The notes: a model not told the origin generated them from the sequence alone. Positions 17,858 through 26,738 are shown, numbered from the stretch's first letter. The stretch: DNA of 64,000 nucleotides from Lachnospiraceae bacterium (GCA_022793375.1 JAAWCS010000021.1:86716-150715); one strand, 5' to 3'. Numbers and translations: made by a program.

Positions 17858-19237
17858 ATGCAAAAAACCACATCTGCCGGTATACCGGCCGAAAACAAGA
17901 TGGGCACAATGCCTGTCAACCGACTGATTATCAACATGTCCCTGCCCATGGTCATTTCCATGCTGGTACAAGCTCTCTACAACGTTGTGGACAGCGTTTT
18001 TGTTGTCCGCATTTCTCAGGACGCCTTAACCGCCGTCTCTCTGGCGTTTCCGGTGCAGAACCTGATGATCGCCGTGGGTACCGGTACCGGCGTCGGGATC
18101 AATTCGTATCTGTCCAAATCGCTGGGGGAGCGCAAGTTTAAGGAGGCCAACCGGTCCGCTGTCAACGGTCTTTTTGTGATTCTTTTAAGTTACTTCGCTT
18201 TTGCCGTTTTCGGGCTGTTTTTCTCCCGGGCGTATTTTACCAGCCAGACCGATATCCCGCAGATCATCGAGTACGGGACCGACTATCTTTTTTACGTGAC
18301 CGTGTATTCGTTCGGCCTGTTCTTTGCCATCACGTTTGAGCGGCTTTTGCAGGCAACCGGCATCACGATTTATTCGATGATTTCACAGACCGTGGGAGCC
18401 GTCACCAACATAATCCTTGACCCGATCCTGATTTTCGGACTCTTCGGCTTTCCGCGTCTGGAGGTGGCCGGCGCGGCGATCGCCACCATTGTCGGACAGA
18501 TTCTCGGGATGTTAGTCGGCCTGTTCTTTAACCTGGCCAAAAACAAGGAGCTTTCGCTCTCCCTGCGCGGTTTCCGCCCGCATCTGCCGACGATCCGTTC
18601 GATTTACAAAGTAGGGCTGCCCTCGATCATCATGCAGTCCATCGGTTCCGTTATGACCTACGGCATGAATCAAATCCTTTTGATGTTTACTTCCACGGCC
18701 GTCAGCGTATTCGGCGCATATTTCAAGCTCCAGAGCTTTATCTTTATGCCGGTATTCGGATTGAATAACGGCCTGATTCCGATCATTGCCTACAATTATG
18801 GGGCGCGTAAGAAGGACCGGATCATAAAAACGATCAAAACCGGCGTCGTGATCGCTGTCAGCGTCATGTTTGTCGGCCTGGTTATTTTCCAGGTATTGCC
18901 GGAGCTTCTCTTAGCCATGTTCAGCGCCAGCGAGGAAGCCGCCGACATGGCCGCGATCGGCGTCCCGGCTCTGCGCATCATCAGCCTGAGCTTTCTGTTC
19001 GCCGGTTACAACATTATTGCCTCGGCCGCGTTCCAGGCCCTGGGGAAAGGCATGCACAGCCTGCTCGTCTCTCTTGTGCGCCAGATTTTCGTGATTCTGC
19101 CGGTGGCCTATTTCTTTGCCGTCACCATAGGGCTGAATGCAGTCTGGTTCTCCTTCCCGATCGCCGAAATATTCTCGGTCGCGCTCTGCACGTTCTTTTT
19201 GAAGAAAACCTACGATACCTGCATCCGCGATTTATGA
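17858..19237 (+). CDS. MATE-family multidrug/metabolite exporter
   Basis: A 459-residue membrane protein with about twelve hydrophobic segments in two repeated halves, as in NorM/DinF antiporters that export cationic compounds using sodium or protons. Family landmarks include PMVISMLVQALYNVVDSVFVVRIS in the first membrane segment and GLNNGLIPIIAYNYGARKKDR opening the second half. The ATG at 17858 follows an AGGAGG site. The substrate is unknown. It lies 64 bases after the aldolase and 28 bases before a HAD phosphatase. Confidence 0.93.
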   Translation: MQKTTSAGIPAENKMGTMPVNRLIINMSLPMVISMLVQALYNVVDSVFVVRISQDALTAVSLAFPVQNLMIAVGTGTGVGINSYLSKSLGERKFKEANRSAVNGLFVILLSYFAFAVFGLFFSRAYFTSQTDIPQIIEYGTDYLFYVTVYSFGLFFAITFERLLQATGITIYSMISQTVGAVTNIILDPILIFGLFGFPRLEVAGAAIATIVGQILGMLVGLFFNLAKNKELSLSLRGFRPHLPTIRSIYKVGLPSIIMQSIGSVMTYGMNQILLMFTSTAVSVFGAYFKLQSFIFMPVFGLNNGLIPIIAYNYGARKKDRIIKTIKTGVVIAVSVMFVGLVIFQVLPELLLAMFSASEEAADMAAIGVPALRIISLSFLFAGYNIIASAAFQALGKGMHSLLVSLVRQIFVILPVAYFFAVTIGLNAVWFSFPIAEIFSVALCTFFLKKTYDTCIRDL

Positions 19238-19265
19238 CAAACTTATATAAGGAGGAATTTTCCCT

Positions 19266-20087
19266 ATGATCCAGCTTATTGCCAGCGATATGGACGGCAC
19301 ATTACTTTTACCCTATACGTCGCAGGTGTCCGATCAGGCCAAAGAACAGATTGACCGCCTGATTCAGCACGGCGTCCTCTTCTGCCCTGCCAGCGGACGC
19401 CAGTACCCCAATCTGAAAATGCTGTTTGAACCGCTCGGCGACCGCATTCCCTATATCTGCGAAAACGGCGCGGCGGTCCTGCTTCACGGCGAAGTCATCG
19501 CCTCCGCCCCCATGGAGCGGACGCCCTGCGAAGAACTGCTGCGCGATATCCAGGGCCAGGACGGCTATGAACTGCAGGTCAATGTCGTCCATACCTGTTA
19601 TCTGCAGCCCAAGGACGAGGCCTATCTGCACCTGATGCGCGACCAGGTCAAGAACCATGTGACCGTTGTCGACGATATCTTTTCGATTATGGATCAGCCG
19701 ATCCTCAAGATCTCGATCTACTGTGCGGACGGTTTTTCACAGCAGTATCTGGACTGGATCCAGGGTAAATACGGGCATATTTTCCAAGTCCTGCAGACAA
19801 GCCCCAATTTTATTGACGCCACGGCTCCCGGCATCAGCAAAGGCTGGGGGATGGAACAGCTGGCCCGCCATCTGCAGATTCCTTTTGCCGATACCCTGGC
19901 TATGGGCGACCACAACAACGATCGGGAAATCCTTTCGCTGGTCGGCCACCCGGTCGCCATGCAAAACGGCCTGCCGGAAATACAGGCACTGGCCGAGCGA
20001 ACGATTCCGCGCGTGGAGGATTTTCTGGAGGAGCTTTTGCAGGCCATCGAAGAGGACCGGGAGGAGGCGTTTTTTTCGCAGAAGTAG
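19266..20087 (+). CDS. Cof-type HAD-superfamily phosphatase
   Basis: A 273-residue haloacid dehalogenase-type hydrolase of the Cof/YidA class, which dephosphorylates sugar phosphates or flavin precursors. Motif I is SDMDGTLL at residues 7-14, with the nucleophile and acid/base aspartates. Motif IV appears as MGDHNNDREIL near residue 215, and the cap domain lies between. The start follows AAGGAGGAAT. A strong terminator follows downstream. The physiological substrate is unknown. Confidence 0.92.
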   Translation: MIQLIASDMDGTLLLPYTSQVSDQAKEQIDRLIQHGVLFCPASGRQYPNLKMLFEPLGDRIPYICENGAAVLLHGEVIASAPMERTPCEELLRDIQGQDGYELQVNVVHTCYLQPKDEAYLHLMRDQVKNHVTVVDDIFSIMDQPILKISIYCADGFSQQYLDWIQGKYGHIFQVLQTSPNFIDATAPGISKGWGMEQLARHLQIPFADTLAMGDHNNDREILSLVGHPVAMQNGLPEIQALAERTIPRVEDFLEELLQAIEEDREEAFFSQK

Positions 20088-20119
20088 ATGCCCCGCCGAT
20101 TGCCGCAGCACATAAAAAA

Positions 20120-20211
20120 GGAGGCCGCAGCACACGCCGCAGAGCGCATATACGGCACTTTCAATTGGAACATGCCATATATGACGCCAAACCGACGTGT
20201 TTGCAGCATCC
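20120..20211 (+). repeat. Palindromic intergenic repeat, copy C (divergent)
   Basis: A 92-base imperfect palindrome. The ends GGAGGCCGCAGCACACG and CGTGTTTGCAGCATCC pair imperfectly, and the inside contains CATATACGGCA opposite TGCCATATATG. Layout and 3' half resemble the elements at 47943-48036 and 60450-60548. Confidence 0.5.
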
Positions 20212-20232
20212 TTTCATAATCCGCATATTTGC

Positions 20233-20258
20233 GCCTGCCCGGCCGGCAGGCTTTTTTT
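20233..20258 (+). terminator. Intrinsic terminator after the HAD gene
   Basis: GCCTGCC (20233-20239) pairs with GGCAGGC (20245-20251), followed by seven T residues. Confidence 0.9.
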
Positions 20259-20273
20259 GAGCGGTCAAGCGTA

Positions 20274-21092
20274 TCAGAAGATCGGTACCACCGCTCCGTC
20301 GTAGGTTTCGTTGATGTAATCCCGCACCTCACTGCTCTGCAGTGCCTTTACCAAAGCCTGGATCGCTTCGTTGTTCTCACTGCCTTCTTTGACAGCCAGC
20401 ACGTTCACATAGTCGCTGCGGATGATTTCCGAATCCTTATCTTCAACGGCAATGGCATCCTGGCCTACGCTTAAGCCGTCCTGGATCGCATAGTTGCCGT
20501 TGATTACGGCAATGTCCACATCCGAAAGGACTTTGGGCAGCTGCGCGGCTTCCATCTCCACAAATTCCAGGTTTCTGGGGTTTGAGACAATGTCGATCTG
20601 CGTCGCTTCCAGGCCCACGCCCTCCTTCAGTTCAATCAGGCCCAGATCCTGCAAAAGAAGCAGCGCCCTCGCTTCGTTGGTTGTATCATTGGGAACCGCG
20701 ACTGCCGCGCCGTCCGGCAGTTCTTCCAGGCTGGCCGTCTTTCCGGGGTACACGCCAAACGGCTCGTAATGCACATCGGCTACCGACACCAGATGGGTAT
20801 TATTTTCCACATTGAACTGATCCAGATACTGCTGATGCTGGAAATAGTTCGCCTCCAGATCGCCGCTTTCCACATTCAGATTCGGCTGTACGTAATCCGT
20901 AAATTCCACGATCTCCAATGTGTAGCCCTGCCCGGCCAGGATTTCTCCGGCCACCTTCAAAATCTCCGCGTGCGGCGTAACGCTGGCGCCGACCCGGATC
21001 GTCTTATCGTCCGAGCCGCCCCCACCGCAGCCGGCCAGGAAGCTGCACGAAAGTACCAGTGCTAAAAGCAATGCCAATCCTTTTTTCTTCAT
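20274..21092 (-). CDS. metQ: Methionine ABC transporter substrate-binding lipoprotein
   Basis: Captures D/L-methionine (or related compounds) at the outer face of the membrane for import by MetNI. The 272-residue NlpA/MetQ-family protein has a lipoprotein signal peptide ending SFLAGC at about residues 17-22. This is followed by TIRVGASVTPHAEIL and a YFQHQQYLDQFN segment near residue 90, both characteristic of MetQ. The start at 21092 (MKKKGLALLLALVL) has AAGAGGAGGA upstream. It is the last gene of metN-metI-metQ, under the T-box leader at 23100-23370. Confidence 0.95.
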   Translation of the reverse strand: MKKKGLALLLALVLSCSFLAGCGGGGSDDKTIRVGASVTPHAEILKVAGEILAGQGYTLEIVEFTDYVQPNLNVESGDLEANYFQHQQYLDQFNVENNTHLVSVADVHYEPFGVYPGKTASLEELPDGAAVAVPNDTTNEARALLLLQDLGLIELKEGVGLEATQIDIVSNPRNLEFVEMEAAQLPKVLSDVDIAVINGNYAIQDGLSVGQDAIAVEDKDSEIIRSDYVNVLAVKEGSENNEAIQALVKALQSSEVRDYINETYDGAVVPIF

Positions 21093-21231
21093 AAATCGTC
21101 CTCCTCTTTTTTCTTGCGCTACGGCGGTTTTGCAAGCGCCGCCGTGTCTGCGTTTTTTCTCCCGGCCGCGTCCGTGCACTGACAGCCGCCGGGAAATCTA
21201 TAGAAAGGGGCCTGCCGCCCTTTCTGTCACA

Positions 21232-21891
21232 TCAACGGATCCGTTTGTCCACCACGCGGGACAGATACAGCCCCGCTTCCTGGAACACCTGGACAATTGC
21301 CACCAGGATCACAATCATAATCCACATCATTACGGTTTCGTTGCGGTAATAGCCGTAGTTGATCGCCACCGCGCCTAAGCCGCCGCCGCCGACAATGCCG
21401 GCCATCGCCGAATAGCCCAGAATCGTCGTGATGGAAATCGCCGCTCCGACCAGGAGGGACGCCCTGGCCTCCGGCAGCAGCACCTTACAGATGATCTGCA
21501 TCGTATTTGCGCCCATCGACTGCGAGGCTTCGATCACGCCGGGGTCCACTTCTTTCAGGGACGATTCCACCATCCGCGCAATGAAGGGGGCCGCCGCCAC
21601 AAACAGGGCCACGATCACGGCCCGCGCCCCGTAGGCTTTGCCGACGATCGCGCTGGTGACATCCCGCAGGGCAATGAACAGGATCAAAAAGGGGACCGAA
21701 CGCAGCAGATTTACGATGGTTCCCAGCACGGTATTGAGCGCCGGCATCGGACGAATCCCGTTTTTGTCGGTGACGACCAGCAAAATCCCCAGCGGAAGCC
21801 CCGCCACATAGGCCAGCGCCGCCGAAATCAGGGTCATATAAAGGCTCTCCCAGGTGCTGGGAAGAATTAGCTGAAATAATTCCGGTTTCAT
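21232..21891 (-). CDS. metI: Methionine ABC transporter permease
   Basis: A 219-residue membrane protein with about five transmembrane helices that forms the methionine channel with MetN. The permease EAA loop is visible as GVIEASQSMGANTMQIICKVLLPEA near residue 140; it docks on the ATPase. The start overlaps the metN stop by four bases (ATGA), and metQ follows 139 bases later. Length and order match MetI of other Firmicutes. Confidence 0.95.
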   Translation of the reverse strand: MKPELFQLILPSTWESLYMTLISAALAYVAGLPLGILLVVTDKNGIRPMPALNTVLGTIVNLLRSVPFLILFIALRDVTSAIVGKAYGARAVIVALFVAAAPFIARMVESSLKEVDPGVIEASQSMGANTMQIICKVLLPEARASLLVGAAISITTILGYSAMAGIVGGGGLGAVAINYGYYRNETVMMWIMIVILVAIVQVFQEAGLYLSRVVDKRIR

Positions 21892-22904
21892 ATATCTTTT
21901 ACCTCCTCAAAGCGGATTCCATGGGTGTTCAGGTACGCGTACATCCGGTGGACGGCCTTCTCTTCTTCGGGCAGTCCTACGATGATCTGGCCCATGGCCT
22001 TGCCGTCAATGTCCCGGGTGTCGGCAAACAGGATGTTGACCGGATAGCCGCATTCCAATACCATGGAGGACAAAACCGGTTCATACGAGGACAGGCCGTC
22101 AAAGACAATCCGCAGACAGCGTCCCCCTTTGCCGAACTTGATCTCCTTTTTTCCGGCCGGGAACAAAAGCTGTCGGGCAATCTTTGACTGCGGTTTCACA
22201 AAGATATCCTCCACCCGGCCCATCTCCACAATCTGGCTGTGATCGAGGATCGCCACCCGGCTGCAGATTTCTTCAATGACGCTCATCTCGTGCGTGATGA
22301 CTACGATCGTCACGCCTAATTTCTGATTGATATCCTTTAGAAGCGATAAAACTCCGCGGGTCGTATTCGGATCCAGGGCGCTTGTCGCTTCGTCGCACAG
22401 GAGTACCTTCGGGTTCGTCGCCAGCGCGCGGGCAATGGCGACCCGCTGCTTCTGCCCGCCGGAAAGCTGTGCGGGATAGGCGTTTTCCTTATCCTCCAGA
22501 TGGACCAGCGCCAGAAGTTCCCTGGCCCGCTCTCTGGCTTTTTCTTTCGGCGTACCTACTAGTTCCAGCGGGAAACAGATGTTTTGCAGGGCCGTCCGCT
22601 GCATCAGCAGGTTGAAGCTTTGGAAAATCATGCCGATGGAATGGCGTTTTTCGTTCAGCTCCCTGCGCCTCAGTCCCCCCAGTTCCTGGCCGTCAAAAAA
22701 TACCCGGCCGGCTGTAGGTTTCTCCAGCAGGTTCATGCACCGCACGAGCGTGCTCTTGCCGGCGCCGCTGAGGCCGATGATGCCGAAAATTTCTCCCTGG
22801 GCAATTTCCAGATGAATATTGTCGAGTGCGACTACCTCGCCGTCCTTGGTGTGGAACGTTTTGTTTAGACCCTCGATGCGGATAATTTCTTTTGCAGTTT
22901 CCAT
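21888..22904 (-). CDS. metN: Methionine ABC transporter ATP-binding protein with NIL domain
   Basis: Energises methionine uptake. The 338-residue protein has Walker A GLSGAGKST near residue 43, the ABC signature LSGGQKQRVAIARAL near residue 147 and Walker B LLCDEATSALDP. The last 80 residues form the NIL (ACT-like) domain (EPVLSSMVLECGYPVNILFADTR), which in MetN binds methionine and causes trans-inhibition. The start has AAAGGGAGATCGATT upstream. It is the first coding gene after a long leader with a T-box, so expression should rise when the cognate tRNA is uncharged. Confidence 0.96.
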   Translation of the reverse strand: METAKEIIRIEGLNKTFHTKDGEVVALDNIHLEIAQGEIFGIIGLSGAGKSTLVRCMNLLEKPTAGRVFFDGQELGGLRRRELNEKRHSIGMIFQSFNLLMQRTALQNICFPLELVGTPKEKARERARELLALVHLEDKENAYPAQLSGGQKQRVAIARALATNPKVLLCDEATSALDPNTTRGVLSLLKDINQKLGVTIVVITHEMSVIEEICSRVAILDHSQIVEMGRVEDIFVKPQSKIARQLLFPAGKKEIKFGKGGRCLRIVFDGLSSYEPVLSSMVLECGYPVNILFADTRDIDGKAMGQIIVGLPEEEKAVHRMYAYLNTHGIRFEEVKDI

Positions 22905-23012
22905 ATAATCGATCTCCCTTTTGAAATGGGTGTGAGGGGGCTTGCATCGTAGCCCGCAGTGCTAACCTCAATTTTGCTTCGCTCCATTTCGGTCGCGGGC
23001 ATTCGCCCTATG

Positions 23013-23072
23013 CCTGTGTACAAAGGAAGGATTGTGCGCATATATGTCCGCAATCCTTCCTTTGTACACAGG
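23013..23072 (-). repeat. Long perfect hairpin in the metNIQ leader
   Basis: Arms 23013-23034 and 23051-23072 are perfectly complementary over 22 bases around a 16-base loop. It lies between the T-box terminator and metN. There is no U-tract, so it is not an ordinary terminator; it could protect or process the read-through transcript. Confidence 0.8.
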
Positions 23073-23099
23073 CGCACTGCTCATTGCTTACGCGAAGAA

Positions 23100-23137
23100 A
23101 ACGGCTTCCGTCCTTGTTTTAAAGGACGAAAGCCGTT
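23100..23137 (-). terminator. T-box-controlled terminator of metNIQ
   Basis: On the minus strand, AACGGCTTTCGTCCTT (23122-23137) pairs with AAGGACGGAAGCCGTT (23100-23115) with one wobble, followed by TTCTTCG. It lies directly after the T-box sequence, whose antiterminator would compete with its 5' arm. Confidence 0.88.
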
Positions 23138-23370
23138 GTGCTTCGTGATACCACCTCTATTTGTCAGAACCTCGCGGTCCGGACCTCTGCAGGTACGGGA
23201 TGAAATCCGATACCCAAGCGCTGTAATGGGCGCTCCCATCGCAGCCTATCCGTTCTGGAGTCGGCTGTGCTGCTCCGAGACCATCTTCCGCCATAACCGC
23301 CGTGCTTCTTCCCACCTGTCGAAGCTCTCTGGGACTTTGTTTACCGCGTACTCTTCTCTTCTCTGCATTT
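23100..23370 (-). promoter_or_regulatory. T-box leader (probably methionine-specific) of metNIQ
   Basis: A tRNA-sensing leader RNA of about 270 bases. Features on the minus strand are: GAGTA near the start; the Stem I AGAGAGC motif and GGTGGGAA loop region; a possible ATG (methionine) specifier in GGAAGATGGTC at 23282-23284; the T-box AGAGGTGGTATCACG at 23144-23158; and the terminator at 23100-23137. The downstream metNIQ genes support methionine specificity. The exact specifier is inference, since a second ATG lies at 23292-23294. Confidence 0.88.
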
Positions 23371-23384
23371 TTCTATGATGTCCG

Positions 23385-23413
23385 ATTATACCGCAGTCTG
23401 TTGGTCCTGTCAA
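23385..23413 (-). promoter_or_regulatory. Consensus promoter of the T-box-metNIQ transcript
   Basis: TTGACA (23408-23413) and TATAAT (23385-23390) match the consensus fully with a 17-base spacer on the minus strand. Confidence 0.92.
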
Positions 23414-23467
23414 CCCCAAACGAAAAGAAAAACTGCAGCCGAAAAATGGCAACTAATTTTTACCCTT

Positions 23468-24703
23468 TTATAAAGAATACGCCCACAAATTCTTGATCTG
23501 TCCGTGGATTTGCTCATATGTCCAGGAAGCGCGGCTGTTCTCCACACTGTTCGGATCATGCACCAAAAACGCCCCGTCCTCATATCCGACCAGGACGATA
23601 AAATGTCCCGTATCCGTGAAATCACCGGGACGCATACTGCAGATAATCGGGTGCCCCTGCCGCAATGCTTCGGTCATGCGGCCTTCGTCCAGCGGCAGTT
23701 CTTCCCCGGTAATTCCCAGTTTCGCGGCCCCCAGCGTCATTAAATCCCATGCCGTCCCGCCTTCGGTCCGATAACCGTTTTCTTCGCTGAATACGGCCAC
23801 TGCCTGCGGATGCAGGGACACATCCCCGGTTAAGCCGATCAGCACCATGGACAGGCACGTCGGGCCGCAGCCGGAAAGCGCCACGATGCTGTCGCCATAA
23901 CGGCCGTATCCCCAGCGCTCGTCCCACTGGTATAAAAGCGGCAGCGTCCCTTGTGTCGTCTCGCCGCTTAAATCGATGGTCTGTTTTTCGTTCTTTTGAG
24001 AAGGATAATGAAGTACAAACGATAATGTCTCCGGGCGCTTGCTTAAAAGCTCCAGCAGCGCGTCCGGGTATTCCTCCGGATGCTCCAAAATCGGCGCTGC
24101 CTCCGGGTTGTCCTTCCACGTTTCCCGCAGATGTTCCAATATCTGCGCGTCTACCCCGCCCTGCGGCAGAACCGGCGCCTGGCCGGCCGGGATCGATCCA
24201 GCCGTTAAGTTCCCGGCCGCTGCCGTCCCGTTTTCAACCGAAGCGGACGGCGAGGCAAAAAGACTGAAAATCCCTTTTCCCAGCGCGGAAGCAAAGCCGG
24301 CTGCTTTGGGCAGCAAAAATACCAGAATAGCCGCTGCCGCGATCCCTTTTAAGAGCCGGGCCGCCCGGCGGCGGCGAATCTGCCGTTTTCTTATCCGAAC
24401 CCGTTTTTCCGCCCGCATCCGTTCCGGCTGCCGGCTGTCCGAAGTGCGTCTCACCCGGCGCGCTTCCGGTCTGTCCGGACTGCGGCCCTCAATTCGGCGA
24501 CGCGGGGCCGGCCTGTCTGAACTGTATCCTTCGGCTCGGCGACGCGGGGCCGGCCTGTTAGGACTGCGGCCCTCGAGCCGGCGCCCCGTCTCTTGTTCAC
24601 TATAACGGCGTTCTTGTCTTTGCGGCTGCCCCTGATTTGCTCTCTTTGGCATCGCGCCCTCACTCGGCCGTCTCTGTGTCTGCTGTCTGGCCAGCTCCCG
24701 CAT
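23468..24703 (-). CDS. Membrane-anchored C39-like cysteine peptidase
   Basis: A 411-residue protein in three parts. Residues 1-115 are an Arg/Pro-rich low-complexity stretch with RRxEGRSPDRP-like repeats. A membrane segment near residues 118-140 follows, and the C-terminal ~190 residues form a papain-like C39-family domain. The catalytic cysteine is in LSGCGPTCLSM, the histidine in DTGHFIVLVGYED and the third residue in LVHDPNS. Such domains cut peptides or peptidoglycan stems, or are inactive. The start at 24703 has AAGGAGG and overlaps the kinase gene by 44 bases; ATG 24652 is an alternative. It is co-directional with a VanR/VanS-like pair, so a role in cell-wall response is possible but unproven. 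Confidence 0.8.
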   Translation of the reverse strand: MRELARQQTQRRPSEGAMPKRANQGQPQRQERRYSEQETGRRLEGRSPNRPAPRRRAEGYSSDRPAPRRRIEGRSPDRPEARRVRRTSDSRQPERMRAEKRVRIRKRQIRRRRAARLLKGIAAAAILVFLLPKAAGFASALGKGIFSLFASPSASVENGTAAAGNLTAGSIPAGQAPVLPQGGVDAQILEHLRETWKDNPEAAPILEHPEEYPDALLELLSKRPETLSFVLHYPSQKNEKQTIDLSGETTQGTLPLLYQWDERWGYGRYGDSIVALSGCGPTCLSMVLIGLTGDVSLHPQAVAVFSEENGYRTEGGTAWDLMTLGAAKLGITGEELPLDEGRMTEALRQGHPIICSMRPGDFTDTGHFIVLVGYEDGAFLVHDPNSVENSRASWTYEQIHGQIKNLWAYSL

Positions 24704-25859
24704 ATGTATTCTCCCTCCTTGGTCTCACCTGTGTTTCCATAGCATCGCTGCACACTCCTGCAGCGGTCCCGCGCACCGGCAGCCATACCCGGAAAGTCGT
24801 CGTACCGGCTTCGCTAAAAGCGTCGATCGTCCCTCCGTGCTCTTTGACGATCTCCCGCGCAATCGCCAGCCCCAGGCCGGCTCCCCCCGTACCACTGCTG
24901 CGGGACGCGTCCAGACGGTAAAACTGCTCGAAAATGCGCTCCAGCTTTTCCGGGGGGATCTCCCGTCCTTCGTTGCAGATGCAAATCTGCTGTCCGTCTC
25001 CCTCTTTGACTGCCGAAATCCGGATCCGGCTGTCCGGGTTTCCGTATGCCAGCGCATTTTTCAGTACATTGTTGAATACGCGCGCAATCTTGTCGGGGTC
25101 GGCATAGATGTGCATCCCCTCCGGCACGTCCGTCTCAATCGTACATCCTTTTTTCTCCGCCATCGGATAAAACTCGTCGGCCAGCTGCTCCATCATCCGC
25201 AGCAGATTGATGGAATCCTTTTCCAGGGGAATGTTTCCGATATTAAAGCGTGTCAGCTCAAAAAATTCATTGACCAGCTTTTCCAGACGGTACGCTTTTT
25301 CAAGCGTCAGTTCCGTATACTTTCTGCGGATGTCCTCCGGCAGATTTTCCGTTTCCTCCAGCAGGCACAAATAGCCGATCACGGAAGCCAGCGGCGTTTT
25401 GATATCGTGAGCCAGATAGGTAATGATATCCAGCTTTCGCTTCGTCTCCAGCTGCATCAGCTGCCGGCTTCTCAAATTCTCCCGCTTCTGCTCGTTTAAA
25501 TCCTGTTCCAGCAAAGCAAATTCTTCGTCAAGTTCCATAAACTGTTCATCCTTCTGAAAGAGAATCCCAATGTTGCGAAAAATCCGGTTCATTTTTCCCA
25601 GGCAATAGCGCTCCAGGGCAAAAAAACTGGCGAACACCACCAGAAACAGAAGGCCCATCACAAACCATTCCTCATGGCTCATCACCCAGGCGGCCGCGTT
25701 CCAGCCAAAGCGCTCCTCGACAGCGTCGATCACCGCGCCGTTAAAGGCCGCGTCCATACATACCAGGAAAAACGCCGACGCTGCCACGCACACCGCGGCC
25801 ACCGCCATGTGCAGGCGAAACATTTTGTGCTGAAATTCCCGAAAATACTGCTTACCCAA
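24660..25859 (-). CDS. VanS-like sensor histidine kinase
   Basis: A membrane sensor kinase of about 399 residues. Two hydrophobic segments near the N-terminus flank a short external loop. The H-box is YLAHDIKTPLASVIGYL, the N-box NNVLKNALAYG, and the ATP lid GGAGLGLAIAREIV. The start was set at TTG 25859, which overlaps the response regulator stop by eight bases and has GGGG seven bases upstream; ATG 25823 is possible. The regulator next to it is very VanR-like, so the pair probably senses cell-wall stress. No D-Ala-D-Lac or D-Ser ligase genes accompany it, so glycopeptide resistance should not be assumed. Confidence 0.88.
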   Translation of the reverse strand: MGKQYFREFQHKMFRLHMAVAAVCVAASAFFLVCMDAAFNGAVIDAVEERFGWNAAAWVMSHEEWFVMGLLFLVVFASFFALERYCLGKMNRIFRNIGILFQKDEQFMELDEEFALLEQDLNEQKRENLRSRQLMQLETKRKLDIITYLAHDIKTPLASVIGYLCLLEETENLPEDIRRKYTELTLEKAYRLEKLVNEFFELTRFNIGNIPLEKDSINLLRMMEQLADEFYPMAEKKGCTIETDVPEGMHIYADPDKIARVFNNVLKNALAYGNPDSRIRISAVKEGDGQQICICNEGREIPPEKLERIFEQFYRLDASRSSGTGGAGLGLAIAREIVKEHGGTIDAFSEAGTTTFRVWLPVRGTAAGVCSDAMETQVRPRRENTYAGAGQTADTETAE

Positions 25860-26559
25860 TTTTGTACCCCACTCCCCATACTGTTTTGATATAGCGCGGA
25901 TGCTCGGCGTCCTCGCCCATTTTCTCCCGCAGATGGCGGATGTGTACCATAATCGTACTGCTGGAGTTGGAATAATACTTTTCGCCCCAGATCTCGGCAA
26001 ACATCTTTTCCGCGCTGACCACCTGCCCTTTATGGCGGCAGAGCGTCCAGAGGACTTCAAACTCGGTCGGCGTCAGCGAAAGTTTTTTTTCGTTCAGGAA
26101 ACACTCATGGTTTACGCGATCGATCATCAGGCCGGAAATCTGAATCATCTGGTCGTTGTTCCCGCCCGCTCCCTCGCCGGTATTGTAGTGGGTGTAGCGG
26201 CGCAGCTGGGCTTTCACGCGGGCCATTACCTCCAGCGGACGAAACGGTTTGGTGATGTAGTCGTCCGCCCCGATCGTAAGACCTGTGATCTTGTCCAGTT
26301 CCTCCTCCTTGGCCGTCAGCATAATCACCGGGAAATGGTGTTTTTTGCGGATTCGGCGGCACAGTTCAAAGCCGTCGATGTCCGGCAGCATTACGTCCAA
26401 CAGCGCCAGGTCGATCCTGGTCGTCGAAATGCATTGAAGCGCTTCGGCCCCCGTATAAAATTTATAAACCGTGTACCCCTCGTTCTTGAGATAGAACTCA
26501 ACCAGATCGGCCAAGGCTTCTTCGTCGTCCACAATCAAAATGTTCTTTTCTGCTCTCAT
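25852..26559 (-). CDS. VanR-like OmpR-family response regulator
   Basis: A 235-residue DNA-binding regulator. The receiver domain has acidic residues VDDEE near the N-terminus, the phosphorylated aspartate in LALLDVMLP and lysine in ITKPFRP. A winged-helix output domain ends in VHIRHLREKMGED and YIKTVWGVGYKIG. Segments LTIGADDYITKPFRP, VKAQLRRY and HECFLNEKKLSLTPTEFEVL recall VanR of enterococci closely. Its partner kinase gene overlaps it, and a C39-like peptidase follows. Target genes are unknown. Confidence 0.92.
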   Translation of the reverse strand: MRAEKNILIVDDEEALADLVEFYLKNEGYTVYKFYTGAEALQCISTTRIDLALLDVMLPDIDGFELCRRIRKKHHFPVIMLTAKEEELDKITGLTIGADDYITKPFRPLEVMARVKAQLRRYTHYNTGEGAGGNNDQMIQISGLMIDRVNHECFLNEKKLSLTPTEFEVLWTLCRHKGQVVSAEKMFAEIWGEKYYSNSSSTIMVHIRHLREKMGEDAEHPRYIKTVWGVGYKIG

Positions 26560-26738
26560 ACCTATATGCCCCCTCTGAACGTTTTTTCTGATTCCAACAA
26601 AAGTATAGCGGAAGCTTGTTTCAAAGTCTTTAATAAATCCTAAAGATTTTTGTGTTTTCTCTTAATCTTGCCCGGGAAAGGACGGAGGCCGAAGGCCGCA
26701 GCGCCGTTTGATTTTGCGCAGATGCGCTGCCTTCACAT
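26560..26738. other. Intergenic region upstream of the VanR-like gene
   Basis: It must hold the regulator's promoter, but I see no convincing pair of elements: a TATACT on the minus strand near 26600 has no -35 at a usable distance. A GC-rich block at 26680-26735 pairs with itself weakly. Confidence 0.35.

Noticed and set aside
25852..26559. Glycopeptide resistance cluster
   Set aside because: Only the regulator pair is Van-like; no ligase, dehydrogenase or D,D-dipeptidase genes are present.
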